Shown here: in pieces, positions 41,988 through 51,712 of the stretch
Position numbering within the stretch: the first letter of the stretch is position 1
How the letters are laid out: every line of letters begins with the position of its first letter
Assembly (NCBI RefSeq): GCF_003697845.1
Contig: NZ_RDQE01000010.1
Coordinates: 110,622-174,621 of the forward strand
Length of the DNA: 64,000 bases
Direction: 5' to 3'
Origin: Halobellus captivus
GTDB lineage: Archaea > Halobacteriota > Halobacteria > Halobacteriales > Haloferacaceae
Made by a program: the position numbers and the translations under genes
The notes under the pieces: generated by a model
The model's input: only the letters and a program-made list of their open reading frames with translations
What the model was told of the DNA's origin: nothing
Databases searched by the model: none

Positions 41988-43562
41988 ATGAACGACACAG
42001 CCAAATACCTGATCCGCGCCACCATCGCGGCCGACGGCGTCGTCGAGCGGAGCGACGTCGTCGGCGCGGTGTTCGGACAGACGGAGGGGCTCCTCGGCGA
42101 CGAGCTCGACCTGCGCGACCTCCAGGAGTCCTCGAAGGTCGGCCGGATCGACGTGGAGATACGGTCGGAGAACGGCCAGTCATTCGGCGAGGTGACCGTC
42201 GCCTCGAGCCTCGACAAGGTCGAGACCGCGATCCTCGCGGCCTCGCTGGAGACGATAGACCGGATCGGTCCCTGTGGGGCCGCCGTGGAGGTGACGAGCA
42301 TCGAGGACGTGCGCGCGGCCAAACGCCGCGAGGTCGTCGAACGCGCCAAGGAGCTCGTCGCGAGCGGGTTCGAGGAGACGAGTCTCGGCAGCGACGACGT
42401 GTTGGAGGAGGTCCGCGACGCCGCCCGCGTGGAGGGGATCGTCGACTACGAGGGGCTTCCCGCCGGCCCGCGGGTCGGCGACTCCGACGCCGTCATCATC
42501 GTCGAGGGGCGCGCGGACGTCTCGACGCTACTGGAGTGCGGGATCAAGAACGCGGTCGCCGTCGAGGGGACGAACGTCCCCGACGCCGTCGCGGAGCTGA
42601 CCCAGTCACGGACGGTCACCGCGTTCCTCGACGGCGACCGCGGCGGCGAACTCATCCTCCGCGAGCTCGCACAGGTCGGCGACGTCGACTACGTCGCGTT
42701 CGCCCCGCCCGGCGAGTCCGTCGAGGACCTCGACCGCGGCGCCGTCTTCGAGGCGCTCCGCGGGAAGGTCCCCTACGAGACGCTCGCCGACGCGCCGAAC
42801 CTCCGGGAGGCGGCCGGAAGCGACCCGGGACCCGACGCGGACGAAGAGGAACGAACCGACGGCGACGACGGGAAGAGAGCCGCCGACGCCGACCCCGGTC
42901 CCGATATCGCCGCCGGTTCGTCCGAGTCCGACGCGTCGATCGTGACCTCCGACCCGACCGATGTCAACGGAGCGAGCGAGGCCCGGGAGCCCGAACGTGA
43001 CGTGGATACGGACCCATCGACCGTCGACGACGGTTCCGATGACGGCTCCGATTTCGGTTCCGGGGGCGTCACCGAAGCGTCCACCGTCGACACGGATGGC
43101 GCCGGTTCCGACGACGATACCGACGGCGAGGACGATACCGCCGCCGACAACACCGATTCTGCCGACAACACCGATTCTGCCGACAACACGATCCCCGCCG
43201 ACAACGACGCGGACCCCGATACCGCCGCCCCTACCGACTCGACTCCCGCCGACGACGAGCCCAGGTCGCTCGAGGAGCACGTCCAGGAGGTCGTCGATCG
43301 CGAGAGCGGGCTCGCGAGGTTGCTCGACGACGACCTCGGGGTCCTCGAGGAGGTCCAGGCCGGGGACGCGTTTGACGCGGTCGAGGACGCGTCCGACCCG
43401 CCTCACGCGGTGATCGTCGACGGTCTGGTCGACCAACGGCTGCTCGACGTCGCCGCCCAGCGCGGGGTGAGCCGGCTGTTCGGCCGCGAACTCGGCGACT
43501 TCGTCAAACGGCCGATCGGAACGCGGGTCTCGACCGTCGGCGACCTCCCGATCGAGGCGTGA
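41988..43562 (+). CDS. dnaG: DNA primase DnaG (archaeal)
   Basis: A 524-residue archaeal DnaG. The N-terminal domain begins MNDTAKYLIRATIAADGVVERSD-like and the Toprim core at residues 165-245 has the catalytic Glu in IVEGRADVS (E173) and the Asp pair in FLDGDRGG (D215, D217). Residues 278-420 are a long acidic Asp/Thr/Ser/Glu linker with tandem DNA repeats, and the last 100 residues form a second folded domain. In archaea DnaG associates with the exosome and has RNA-priming and RNA-tailing roles. The linker is longer than in non-halophiles. The start at ATG 41988 follows a T-rich box by about 60 bases, suggesting a short leader. Confidence 0.95.
   Translation: MNDTAKYLIRATIAADGVVERSDVVGAVFGQTEGLLGDELDLRDLQESSKVGRIDVEIRSENGQSFGEVTVASSLDKVETAILAASLETIDRIGPCGAAVEVTSIEDVRAAKRREVVERAKELVASGFEETSLGSDDVLEEVRDAARVEGIVDYEGLPAGPRVGDSDAVIIVEGRADVSTLLECGIKNAVAVEGTNVPDAVAELTQSRTVTAFLDGDRGGELILRELAQVGDVDYVAFAPPGESVEDLDRGAVFEALRGKVPYETLADAPNLREAAGSDPGPDADEEERTDGDDGKRAADADPGPDIAAGSSESDASIVTSDPTDVNGASEAREPERDVDTDPSTVDDGSDDGSDFGSGGVTEASTVDTDGAGSDDDTDGEDDTAADNTDSADNTDSADNTIPADNDADPDTAAPTDSTPADDEPRSLEEHVQEVVDRESGLARLLDDDLGVLEEVQAGDAFDAVEDASDPPHAVIVDGLVDQRLLDVAAQRGVSRLFGRELGDFVKRPIGTRVSTVGDLPIEA
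43143..43189 (+). repeat. 18-bp tandem repeat in the dnaG linker
   Basis: Two exact copies and an 11-base partial copy of GCCGACAACACCGATTCT encode Ala-Asp-Asn-Thr-Asp-Ser units in the acidic linker. Likely slippage, changing the linker length without breaking the frame. Confidence 0.9.
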
Positions 43563-43611
43563 GCGGGTCACCGGAGCGAACCGGAGCGGTGCGGACGGTT
43601 CGCCCGACGGC

Positions 43612-44637
43612 TCACGCCAGCCCGAGCGTGCCGAGCAGCGCGAACAGCGCGTCGCCGTAGGTGACGGAGACGACCAGCCCGGCCGCCATCGGCACGACGA
43701 ACGGCATCCCGGGCGAGACGCGAACCGTCTCGCGACCGACGACGACCTCCAAGCCCTCCCGGAGCGTCCCGGGGTCGGTCCCGTACGCCCCGTGGTCGAT
43801 ATCGGCGAGGAACCGCTCGGCGGCCCACGGGTCGTCGAAGTCGGGCCCGTCCTCGTCGCCGTCGGGTTCGTTCTTGCCGCCGTCGGACTCGCCCCCGTCT
43901 GTCCCGACCAGCTCTCCTCCGTCGGTCGCGGGGCCGACGTGGGTGCCGCCGTCCGTCGGGTCGAACGTGTCCGTGACGCTCTCGGGGTCGCGGAGGCGGT
44001 CCGGAGCGTCCCGGAGCTCCGCGAGCGTCAGTCCGCGCCATCGGAGGTACATCCGGAGCGCGTCCAGGTCGAGCCCGTTCCGGGTCGTTCCCTCCGCGTC
44101 CTCGAACAGCCGCCCGTGTCGCTCCGGGAGCGAGGCGGTCGACACCGGGCGGGCGAGGAACATCGTCGACGACCGCTCGCCGGTCCCGAGGTTGAAGGCG
44201 GCGAGCCCGATCGGGTAGGCCAACCCGAGGAGCACCGTGTTCGTGAGGATCGTGAGCGAGAAGACGCCGAGGACGGTCTCGACGAGCGGGAGCGAGACCC
44301 CGGCGATCCCGTAGCTCGGGAACGTCGGGAAGACGATCGCGAGCGCGATGAGCGCCTTCGCGTCGGCCCCGCCGAACGCGCCGAGGTACCAGAACGCGTA
44401 GCCGAGCGGCGCGACGAACAGCAGGCTGACGGCGACTCGAACGAGGAACCATCGCCCGTCGAGCCCCGCGAAGGGCCAGAGCAGGGCCGCATCCCAGAGG
44501 AGAAGCAGCGCGCCGAACGCGTACAGCGGCGGCCAGATCCGGTTGGGAAGCCGCCGGGTCCGGACGTCTCGGACCGCCGCCCAGCAGAAGACGGGGACGA
44601 CGATCAGTCGGAGCGCGTCCGGCAGGGTCGCGAACAT
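43612..44637 (-). CDS. pibD: Archaeal prepilin peptidase (PibD/ArlK)
   Basis: A 341-residue membrane aspartyl protease that trims the signal peptides of type IV pilins and archaellins. The first catalytic Asp is D24 in VRDVRTRRLPN, and the second is D92 in GAFGGADAK (GxHyD motif). Six membrane helices are split by a long soluble loop (about residues 160-300, Asp/Gly rich), and the last helices follow VSPGMPFVVPMAAG. Haloferax PibD is of the same kind. A TATA-like CTAATTCC on the minus strand lies near 44660-44668. It converges with dnaG and is followed upstream by a small membrane protein. Confidence 0.93.
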   Translation of the reverse strand: MFATLPDALRLIVVPVFCWAAVRDVRTRRLPNRIWPPLYAFGALLLLWDAALLWPFAGLDGRWFLVRVAVSLLFVAPLGYAFWYLGAFGGADAKALIALAIVFPTFPSYGIAGVSLPLVETVLGVFSLTILTNTVLLGLAYPIGLAAFNLGTGERSSTMFLARPVSTASLPERHGRLFEDAEGTTRNGLDLDALRMYLRWRGLTLAELRDAPDRLRDPESVTDTFDPTDGGTHVGPATDGGELVGTDGGESDGGKNEPDGDEDGPDFDDPWAAERFLADIDHGAYGTDPGTLREGLEVVVGRETVRVSPGMPFVVPMAAGLVVSVTYGDALFALLGTLGLA

Positions 44638-44718
44638 GTCGACACGGCCGGGTCGGGAGGAATTAGGCGTTCGGGTTCGGCTATCGACGATGATACTCGA
44701 CGGACCCGATCCGGCGGA

Positions 44719-44952
44719 TCACCGCGCCGGGCCCGCGTCGCGATGGAGGTACAGGTACGCGAGCACGGGCAGGATGGTGAACACGAGCGTTGCGAGGAAC
44801 CACGCCAGCGCCCGGTCGCTGCCCCGCGCCTTCGCGTCGCGGTAGATCCAGACCGCGACCGCGAGGACGATCCCGTACACCGCCCCGTAGTAGAGCACCG
44901 ACCGGAGCGTCGCGAACTGGAGGATCGTCGTCGCGAGGGGGACCGGGTCCAT
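44719..44952 (-). CDS. Small two-helix membrane protein
   Basis: A 77-residue protein with helices around residues 19-37 and 49-66 joined by IYRDAKARGSDRALAWF. This short Arg/Asp loop between two helices is frequent in haloarchaeal small membrane proteins and resembles phospholipase-D N-terminal type proteins. Function unknown. It lies between the prepilin peptidase and gatD genes on the same strand, with gaps near 80-90 bases. Confidence 0.7.
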   Translation of the reverse strand: MDPVPLATTILQFATLRSVLYYGAVYGIVLAVAVWIYRDAKARGSDRALAWFLATLVFTILPVLAYLYLHRDAGPAR

Positions 44953-45045
44953 ACCCGGTCTGCGGGACCGGGCGAAAAGAGCGTAGCGGTCGCGATCGCG
45001 ACTGACGGTTTGGTCTCCGATCCGACCCGCTTACGTCCGGCCCGC

Positions 45046-46341
45046 TCACCGCCAGGGTCGCGACTCCTCGGTGAGCTCGCCCGCGAGGTCCCGACGCATC
45101 ACTCCCGCGGGGTCGTCCGCGTTCGCGAGCGCCCACATGAGCTTCACCTTCGCCGTGCCCGGGAGGGTGTCGCCCGCCTCGATCACGCCGGCCTCGAGCA
45201 GGTCGCGGCCGGTGTCGTAGACGCGGTCGCACACGCGTCCCTCGAGGCACTGACTCGTCATGACGACGACGGTCCCGTCCTCGACCAGGTTCTCGATCCG
45301 GGGGATCAGGTCGGTGTGGACGTGGCCGAGTCCGGTTCCCTCGATCACGACGCCCGCCTTCCCCTCGAGGTAGTCCCACGCGGCGGGATCCATCCCGGGC
45401 GTGAACTTCGCGAGCTCGACGTCCGACTCGAGGTCGGCCGCGATCGCGGGACCGTCGCCGGTCCCGTCCCCGCCACGAGGGGCGGGCTCACGGTTCCACG
45501 CGATCGCGTCCTCGGCCACGTCGCCGTCGGCACCCGACTCGGTCGCGACCTCGTAGTCGACGATCCCCAGCGGCTCCGCGCCCACCGTCTCGAAGGCGTC
45601 GCGCCGGGAGGTGTGGTTCTTCCGGACCCTGGTTCCCCGGTGGAGCGCGCAGGCGTCGTCGGAGGGGCCGGCGTGCATACACACGAGCGTCTCCGCGTGG
45701 TCGGCCTTGGCGGCCTCGACCGCACACACCGCGTTCATCACGTTGTCCGAGGAGGGCCGGTCCGCCGAGCGCTGGCTCCCCGTGAACACGACGGGGACGG
45801 GGACGTCGAGGGTGAACGCGAGCGCGGACGCGGAGTACTGCATCGTGTCCGTCCCGTGCATCACGACGACGCCGTCCGCGCCGGCTTCGACCTCCTCGCG
45901 GACCGCCCGACCGAGGTCCTGCCAGATCCCCGGCTCCATGTTCTCCGAGAGGATGTTGGCGACGACGCGGCCGCGGTAGTTCGCCCGTCCCGCGAGGTCG
46001 GGGACCGCCCGCAGCACGTCCTCCGCGTCGAACCGGGCGGTGACCGCGCCCGTGCGGTAGTCGACGGTCGACGCGATGGTCCCGCCGGTGGAGATGAGCG
46101 CCACCGTCGGCAGGTCCTCGTCGAAGGTGATCTCGCTGACCTCACCCGCGGCGTCGCCCGTCTCGTCGACGTCGCGCGCGCCCGACTCGAGCACCTCGAC
46201 GTCGGCCGCCTCGCGGTCGATGCCGACGTTGTACCCGCCGTCGAGCTTGACGACGAGGTGGTCGCGCGTCGTCGAGGGCAACAGGACGCCCTCGTTCGTG
46301 ACGTCCCCGCGGTCGACGCGGACGCGATCTCCCGGTTGCAT
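45046..46341 (-). CDS. gatD: Glutamyl-tRNA(Gln) amidotransferase subunit D
   Basis: A 431-residue asparaginase-type subunit of the archaeal GatDE complex, which converts Glu-tRNA(Gln) to Gln-tRNA(Gln). The first 60 residues are the small barrel (GDRVRVDRGDVTNEGVLLPS). The amidase part has ALISTGGTIAS (catalytic Thr), VVMHGTDTMQYSA (Thr-Asp) and TGSQRSADRPSSDN, and the Lys is in the nearby KADHAET segment. GatD supplies ammonia from glutamine and GatE binds tRNA; gatE is not in this window. Start ATG at 46341 begins the first barrel strand. Haloarchaea depend on this indirect route to Gln-tRNA. Confidence 0.96.
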   Translation of the reverse strand: MQPGDRVRVDRGDVTNEGVLLPSTTRDHLVVKLDGGYNVGIDREAADVEVLESGARDVDETGDAAGEVSEITFDEDLPTVALISTGGTIASTVDYRTGAVTARFDAEDVLRAVPDLAGRANYRGRVVANILSENMEPGIWQDLGRAVREEVEAGADGVVVMHGTDTMQYSASALAFTLDVPVPVVFTGSQRSADRPSSDNVMNAVCAVEAAKADHAETLVCMHAGPSDDACALHRGTRVRKNHTSRRDAFETVGAEPLGIVDYEVATESGADGDVAEDAIAWNREPAPRGGDGTGDGPAIAADLESDVELAKFTPGMDPAAWDYLEGKAGVVIEGTGLGHVHTDLIPRIENLVEDGTVVVMTSQCLEGRVCDRVYDTGRDLLEAGVIEAGDTLPGTAKVKLMWALANADDPAGVMRRDLAGELTEESRPWR

Positions 46342-46425
46342 ACCACCCGGTTCCCGGTCGGCGGACTTGAATCCAGCCGTTCGTGGTCGGGCGGAGAACG
46401 GACCGGGCGTAGCGATCCGATCGTT

Positions 46426-47025
46426 TCAGACCGGAAGGTCCGCGTCGGGGCCGACGACGCGGTCGACCTCCTCCGGCGCGCGCCAGCCGGTCGTACGCTC
46501 GAGCAGTTGGACGACCATCCGTCCCGTCACGCCCCAGACGGTGTAGCCGTCGACGTGGAAGTAGTGGACGCGGTGGTCGCCGTACTCCGGGTGGCCGATC
46601 CGCCGTTCGGACTCGTAGTTCGCGGGGTCAACGAGGTCCTCGATCGAGAGCACGGCGACCTCTGCGACCTCCGACTCGTCGGGGACGTACTCCCGGTCGG
46701 GCGCGACGCCGACGAACGGACGAACCGCGTACTTGCTCGAGGTGCGGGTGTCGTCGATGCGGCCGACGACGTCGACCTCGTTCGGGCGCATCCCGACCTC
46801 CTCGTCGGCCTCCCGCAACGCGGTGTCGGTCAGCGTTCGGTCGATCGGCTCGCGGCCGCCGCCGGGGAAGCTCATCTGTCCTGGGTGCTCCCCGAGGTGT
46901 TCGGCGCGCTTCGTGAAAAGCAGGTGGGCCGCGCCGTCGCGTTCGATCACCGGGGCCAGCACGGCCGCCTCGCGGCGGCCCGCGAGCGACCGTGGCGTGT
47001 GACGACGAAGCCCCGACAGGTCCAT
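46426..47025 (-). CDS. Nudix hydrolase, CoA pyrophosphatase-like
   Basis: A 199-residue Nudix protein. The Nudix box GGGREPIDRTLTDTALREADEEVGM is near residue 60, preceded by EHPGQMSFPGG, the pattern of CoA diphosphatases (NUDT7/NudL group). It would hydrolyse CoA derivatives to 4'-phosphopantetheine compounds. A start at 47025 is preferred over an ATG at 47070 because GGTTAACC stands at 27 bases before it. It is followed on the same strand by gatD after 84 bases. Confidence 0.9.
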   Translation of the reverse strand: MDLSGLRRHTPRSLAGRREAAVLAPVIERDGAAHLLFTKRAEHLGEHPGQMSFPGGGREPIDRTLTDTALREADEEVGMRPNEVDVVGRIDDTRTSSKYAVRPFVGVAPDREYVPDESEVAEVAVLSIEDLVDPANYESERRIGHPEYGDHRVHYFHVDGYTVWGVTGRMVVQLLERTTGWRAPEEVDRVVGPDADLPV

Positions 47026-47177
47026 GCCCGAGCGTAGGAACTCGGGGGCGGTTAACCTTTCTCCGATCATCGAACATCGAGGACCGTCGTTTCAGCGATC
47101 GAGAACGTACTCCCAATGACATGACGATTCCCGTAGGTTTAAGCACTGACGTTTGAATCGTTAGTCGATCACCGAAC

Positions 47178-48158
47178 ATGAGACATCGACGAATTCTCGT
47201 CGCGTTGCTCGTCGTCGTCGTGACGGCGGGCTGTACGGGTGCCGTCCCCGGACTCGGGGGCGCAGGGCCGATCGACCAGACGCCGGACAGCGCGGAGGCG
47301 GTGTTCCACGTTGACGCCGACGGACTGGAGGGCGATCCCGCGACCACGACGATCCTCGAAAGCCTCTCGGAGGAGGACCCGTCGATGGAGGACCCCGAAG
47401 AGGTCGGTAGCGAGTTCGAGGACGAGTTCAACGTCGCTCCCGACGAGGTGAGCGAGGCGGTCGTGTTTACGGAAGACGTGGAGGCGGCGGGCGGGTACGG
47501 CGAGCAGTCCGTCGGGCTCATCGTTCACGGCGAGTTCGACCCGGCCGACGTAGTCGACGGCATCAGAGAGCAGTCGACCGATCTGGAGGAGGTCGAGTAC
47601 AACGACCGGACGTTGTATACGGGATCCGACCAGAGTCTGGCCGGGGACACGGCGGCGGTCGCCGTGCTCGACGAGGACGGCCAGATCGTCGTCGGTGACC
47701 GAGCGTCGGTCGAATCCGTCGTCGACACCGCTGCCGGCGACGCGGACGCGTTGAGCGGCGATCTCAAAGACGAGTACGACACCGCCAGCGACGGCGCGCT
47801 GGTTTCGGGCGCGACGGAGTTCCCGGGCGAGGAACTCGCCGGGCAATCGGTCGGTGCCGGCGTCGACACTTCGGTGCTCGAATCGGTGACGCTCGCGTCC
47901 TACGGGTACCGTACCGACGACGAGACGGTGTCCACGGAGCTTCGACTCCACGCCGAGACCGCGTCCGACGCTCAGGACCTGCGCGACGTGATCGCCGGCG
48001 CGCTCGTCGCCGCCGGCGACACCGGATACGAGGACCTCGACGCCGAGTTGGACGAGATCGAGGCCGAACTGGACGGTGACGACGAGTCGATCGTCGTCGT
48101 CAGTTACGAGGGCGACGCCGAGGACATCGCGAGCGCGATGGAGACGGTTCTCTACTAG
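47178..48158 (+). CDS. Secreted lipoprotein of unknown function
   Basis: A 326-residue protein with a Sec-type signal (RRILVALLVVVVTAGC) and a lipobox Cys at position 19, then an acidic, largely beta-strand region with repeated D/E-rich motifs and no recognised domain. The tail has DIASAMETVLY. It precedes an ABC-2 permease and an ABC ATPase on the same strand with 26 bases spacing, so it may be part of the same export or envelope system, but it has none of the features of a substrate-binding protein. The TATA-like box is a TTTGAATC stretch near -27. Confidence 0.75.
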   Translation: MRHRRILVALLVVVVTAGCTGAVPGLGGAGPIDQTPDSAEAVFHVDADGLEGDPATTTILESLSEEDPSMEDPEEVGSEFEDEFNVAPDEVSEAVVFTEDVEAAGGYGEQSVGLIVHGEFDPADVVDGIREQSTDLEEVEYNDRTLYTGSDQSLAGDTAAVAVLDEDGQIVVGDRASVESVVDTAAGDADALSGDLKDEYDTASDGALVSGATEFPGEELAGQSVGAGVDTSVLESVTLASYGYRTDDETVSTELRLHAETASDAQDLRDVIAGALVAAGDTGYEDLDAELDEIEAELDGDDESIVVVSYEGDAEDIASAMETVLY

Positions 48159-48184
48159 TCTCGATCACCCTCGTTCGACACCCG

Positions 48185-49258
48185 ATGATACGCGATACGG
48201 CCGTGTTTCTCTGGACGGAGGCGTATGCAGCCAGACGACGGCTCGCCGCTCTCTTCGTCGGCTTCGCGCTCCTCCCGGGGCTCCTCGTGGTCGGCACCGT
48301 CGGGTTCGATCAGACGCTTCCACAGGACGTCCCCGTCGGTATCGCGCCTGCGGAGGCGGAGACGACCGCGGACGACATGACCGTAACGCGAGGCGGGGTC
48401 GCGCTGTTGGGCACCCCCGTCCGGTACGAGACCGAGGAGACCGCCCTCCGCGGGCTCGACCGCGAGGAGGTGTACCTCGTCGTGCTCGTACCGCCCGACG
48501 TGCTCGATGACGAGTCCACGACGGAGTTCCGGATGATCTGGCACGGATCCGCGGTACCGCTCGTCGAGGCGATCGGGCTGTTGGAGGCCGTCTTGAGCGT
48601 CGAGCTCTCGTCGTTTCTCCCCGGGGAGGTCGACGTCACCCACGAGCAGCGCGGGACGTTATTGACGCTCTCGGAGTACCTCATCCCGACCGGGATGACT
48701 CTGTTCGTGCTCGTCGTCGGGTTGCTCTTCGTCCCCTACGACGTGATGACCGATCGGCGGGTCCTCGATCGCGTCCGACACCAGTCGCGATTGGAGGCGT
48801 TCGTGGCCGCGAAGCTCCTGTTTTACGTCCTCATGACGGGCGTCGTTCTCACCGCCGTCGCGGTCGCGAACGTCCCGATGGAGTACCGGATCGCCCCGCT
48901 TCGCGTCGAGACCGCGACCGCCGTGGGGCTGTTGTTCCTCTCGACGGCGTCGATCGGCATCGGGATCGCGTTTCTCCTCGGATTGGGGCGTGCCGCGCTG
49001 TTCGTCAATCTCGGGGTACTGATCGGGATCGTCGGACTCGGGGGGCTGCTGTATCCGGTCGGCTTCTTCTCGTCGACGCGGATGGCGATCGCTCGGAGTC
49101 TTCCCCCGCACTATCTCGCGATCGTGATCAGGGGACACCTCGTCCGCGGCGACGGGTTCGGGCTGTACGCCGACTGGTACCGGTTCATCGCCATCTACGT
49201 CGTCGGCTGCCTCGGCTTCTGTTGGGGCTGTATCCGAACCTACGAATGGAGGCGTTGA
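48185..49258 (+). CDS. ABC-2 type permease
   Basis: A 357-residue membrane protein with an N-terminal helix (LAALFVGFALLPGLLVVGTVGF), an external acidic domain of about 140 residues, and five C-terminal helices from TGMTLFVLVVGLLF. This is the layout of ABC-2 transporter permeases of the NatB/YhfA kind. It works with the ATPase that follows; the start of that gene lies two bases after this stop. Substrate unknown. Confidence 0.85.
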   Translation: MIRDTAVFLWTEAYAARRRLAALFVGFALLPGLLVVGTVGFDQTLPQDVPVGIAPAEAETTADDMTVTRGGVALLGTPVRYETEETALRGLDREEVYLVVLVPPDVLDDESTTEFRMIWHGSAVPLVEAIGLLEAVLSVELSSFLPGEVDVTHEQRGTLLTLSEYLIPTGMTLFVLVVGLLFVPYDVMTDRRVLDRVRHQSRLEAFVAAKLLFYVLMTGVVLTAVAVANVPMEYRIAPLRVETATAVGLLFLSTASIGIGIAFLLGLGRAALFVNLGVLIGIVGLGGLLYPVGFFSSTRMAIARSLPPHYLAIVIRGHLVRGDGFGLYADWYRFIAIYVVGCLGFCWGCIRTYEWRR

Positions 49259-49260
49259 GG

Positions 49261-49965
49261 ATGGCGACACGCCTCCTTTCGGGTCGGGTCGTCGCCCTCC
49301 TCGACCGGATCGGTTCGCGGGGGATGTATCGGGAGCCCTCATCGGATCCTTCGGATCCGATCGTCCGGTTTCAGGACGTCTCGAAACGATTCGGTCCGGT
49401 GACCGCACTCGACGGGATCGACTGTCGGTTCGATCGCGGGGAGATCCACGGGGTCGTCGGGCCGAACGGCTCGGGGAAGACGACGCTCTTCGAGATACTC
49501 CTCCGTCTCCGCCACCCCACGGCCGGGACGGTGACCGCACCGTCGCCGGCGGACATCGGGTACTCCTTTCAGGAGCCGCAGTTCTATCCCGGCCTCACGG
49601 CGGGCGAGAACCTCTCGGTCTTCGCGCGACTCCACGGCGACGTCGACCCCGAATGGCGACGTTCCGTGACGGATCGCCTCCGACTCGACAGGGTACGCCA
49701 CCAGCGGGCCGCGGCCCTTTCGGGCGGCTTCAGAAAGAAGCTCGACGTCGCCATCGCGCTCGTCTCCCGGCCGGAACTGCTCGTGCTCGACGAGCCGCTT
49801 GCGGGGATCGACCAGCTCTCCCGGGAACGCGTTCTCGAGTTGATCGTCGAACACGCCGAGGACGGGGGGACCGTTCTCGTCTCCTCACACGACCGCGAGC
49901 GCGTCGACCCGATCCTCGACTCCTCGCTGGCGCTGTACGACGGTCGGATCGGCGGGCCGGAGTGA
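49261..49965 (+). CDS. ABC transporter ATP-binding protein (ABC-2 exporter)
   Basis: A 234-residue ATPase. Walker A VGPNGSGKTTLF, Q-loop in GYSFQEPQFYPGL, signature ALSGGFRKKLDVA, and Walker B LLVLDEPLAGID are all present; the switch His is in SSHDRE. I place the start at the ATG at 49261, which has GGAGG about eight bases before it, with alternatives upstream at 49246 or 49222 inside the end of the permease gene. This is one of few genes in the window with an evident Shine-Dalgarno sequence, as expected inside an operon. Confidence 0.9.
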   Translation: MATRLLSGRVVALLDRIGSRGMYREPSSDPSDPIVRFQDVSKRFGPVTALDGIDCRFDRGEIHGVVGPNGSGKTTLFEILLRLRHPTAGTVTAPSPADIGYSFQEPQFYPGLTAGENLSVFARLHGDVDPEWRRSVTDRLRLDRVRHQRAAALSGGFRKKLDVAIALVSRPELLVLDEPLAGIDQLSRERVLELIVEHAEDGGTVLVSSHDRERVDPILDSSLALYDGRIGGPE

Positions 49966-50080
49966 GCGCCGCTTCACTGTCCCGTAATCCGTTAACGGGT
50001 CGAAGCGAGAGCCGATCCGCCGGGCCGATGGCGAAGGGGCTTCGGACCTTTTAAGCCCGCGACCCGCCCTGTGAGGAACA

Positions 50081-51565
50081 ATGAGCGACGACGACCAGGA
50101 GCTCGGCATCACCGAGTCCAAATCACACAACACCGGCGAGTGGTACGCCGAGGTCGTGCGGAAGGCGGGGCTCGCGGACTACGGTCCCGAGGGGATGAGC
50201 GGGTTCATCGTCACGCGGCCGCGAGCGTACGCGATCTGGGAGCGACTCCAGGGGTTCCTCGACGCGAAGTTCAAGCGGACGGGAGTACAGAACGCGTACT
50301 TCCCGATGTTCATCCCCGAGTCCTATCTCGAACGCGAGAAGGACATCGTCGAGGGGTTCGACCCGGAAGTGGCGTGGGTGACGGAGGCGGGCACCAAGGA
50401 GCTCGAGGAGCGGCTCGCGGTCCGACCGACGTCCGAGTCGATCATCACGCCCTACATCTCCCAGTGGGTGCGGAGCCACCGCGACCTCCCGCTTCGGGTG
50501 AACCAGTGGTGTTCGGTCGTGCGCTGGGAGGCGACGGAGACGAAGCCGTTCTTCCGGACGAAGGAGTTCCTCTGGCAGGAGGGACACACCGCCCACGCGA
50601 CGAGCGAGGACGCCTGGGAGGAGACGATGACGCGGCTCGACCAGTACGAGTCCGTCTACGAGGACCTCCTGGCCATCCCCGTGCTCAAGGGCCAGAAGCC
50701 CGACCACGACAAGTTCCCCGGCGCGGACACGACCACGACCGTCGAGGCGCTCATGCCGGACGGCAAGTCGGTTCAGGGCGCGACCTCCCACCACTTGGGG
50801 CAGTCGTTCGCGGAGGCGTTCGACATCACCTTCTCCGACGAGAACGAGGACGACCGCACGGCCCACACCACCTCGTGGGGACTCTCATGGCGCGCGCTCG
50901 GCGCGCTGGTCATGACCCACTCGGACGAACAGGGGCTGGTGTTGCCGCCGACGGTCGCGCCGACGCAGGTCGTCGTCGTCCCCATCTGGCAGGAGGACAC
51001 CAAGGACGAGGTCCTCGAGTACGCCGAGGGCGTCGCCGACGACCTCGAGTCGGCGGGCGTTCGCGTCGAGCTCGACGACCGCGACGAGCGCAACCCCGGA
51101 TTCAAGTTCAACGAACACGAGCTGAACGGGGTCCCGCTGCGGATCGAGATCGGCCCCTACGAGGTTGAGGACGGGGAACTCACGCTGAACCATCGCCCCG
51201 ACGGCGAGGAACGCGTCGAGGACCGCGAGGACGTCGCCGGAACGGTGCGTGACCACCTCGACGAGGTGTACGCGAAGCTGTACGCGGCCGCCGAGGACAC
51301 CCTGGACGGCGAGGTCCGGGAGGCGGACGACCGCGCGGGGATCCTCGGGACGCTCGGCCAGCACGGCGGCTACGTGAGGACGCCGTGGTGCGGCGATGAA
51401 GCCTGTGAGGAACCGATCAAGGAGCCGATGGCCGCGGAGATCGTCATGGTCCCCTTCGAGGACGACGACCCGCTCGTCGAGGGCGACGCCGACGACCACG
51501 ACGAGACGTGCGCGATCTGCGGCGACCCCGCCGAGCGAACGGCGTACTTCGCGAAGTCGTACTGA
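50081..51565 (+). CDS. proS: Prolyl-tRNA synthetase (archaeal/eukaryotic type)
   Basis: A 494-residue class II synthetase that charges tRNA-Pro. Class II motif 2 is in PLRVNQWCSVVRWE with FFRTKEFLWQEGHTAH, and motif 3 follows in TTSWGLSWRALGALVMTHSDEQGLVLPP. The anticodon domain starts near residue 300, and the C-terminal zinc-like domain has CGDEACEE and CAICGDPAE and ends in a Tyr. The ATG at 50081 has CTTTTAAG at 50048-50055 (-27). There is no bacterial editing insertion. Confidence 0.96.
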   Translation: MSDDDQELGITESKSHNTGEWYAEVVRKAGLADYGPEGMSGFIVTRPRAYAIWERLQGFLDAKFKRTGVQNAYFPMFIPESYLEREKDIVEGFDPEVAWVTEAGTKELEERLAVRPTSESIITPYISQWVRSHRDLPLRVNQWCSVVRWEATETKPFFRTKEFLWQEGHTAHATSEDAWEETMTRLDQYESVYEDLLAIPVLKGQKPDHDKFPGADTTTTVEALMPDGKSVQGATSHHLGQSFAEAFDITFSDENEDDRTAHTTSWGLSWRALGALVMTHSDEQGLVLPPTVAPTQVVVVPIWQEDTKDEVLEYAEGVADDLESAGVRVELDDRDERNPGFKFNEHELNGVPLRIEIGPYEVEDGELTLNHRPDGEERVEDREDVAGTVRDHLDEVYAKLYAAAEDTLDGEVREADDRAGILGTLGQHGGYVRTPWCGDEACEEPIKEPMAAEIVMVPFEDDDPLVEGDADDHDETCAICGDPAERTAYFAKSY

Positions 51566-51712
51566 GCGGGTCGCGTTACCGGGGCGCTCATCGAAGGATC
51601 GCGTCCGAAACCGGCCACTAACGCGGCTCGCGCGTCGACATCCGGCTTAATTCGGCTTAATTCGGGGCGAGGGGTGTGGAGGTATTTATCGGGGGGCCGC
51701 CGATCGGGAGAC

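Noticed and set aside
43143..43189. CRISPR-like array
   Set aside because: Repeats are contiguous without spacers and lie inside dnaG in frame.
41988..43562. Replication origin next to dnaG
   Set aside because: No orc1/cdc6 gene and no origin-recognition-box-like repeats seen in the flanks.
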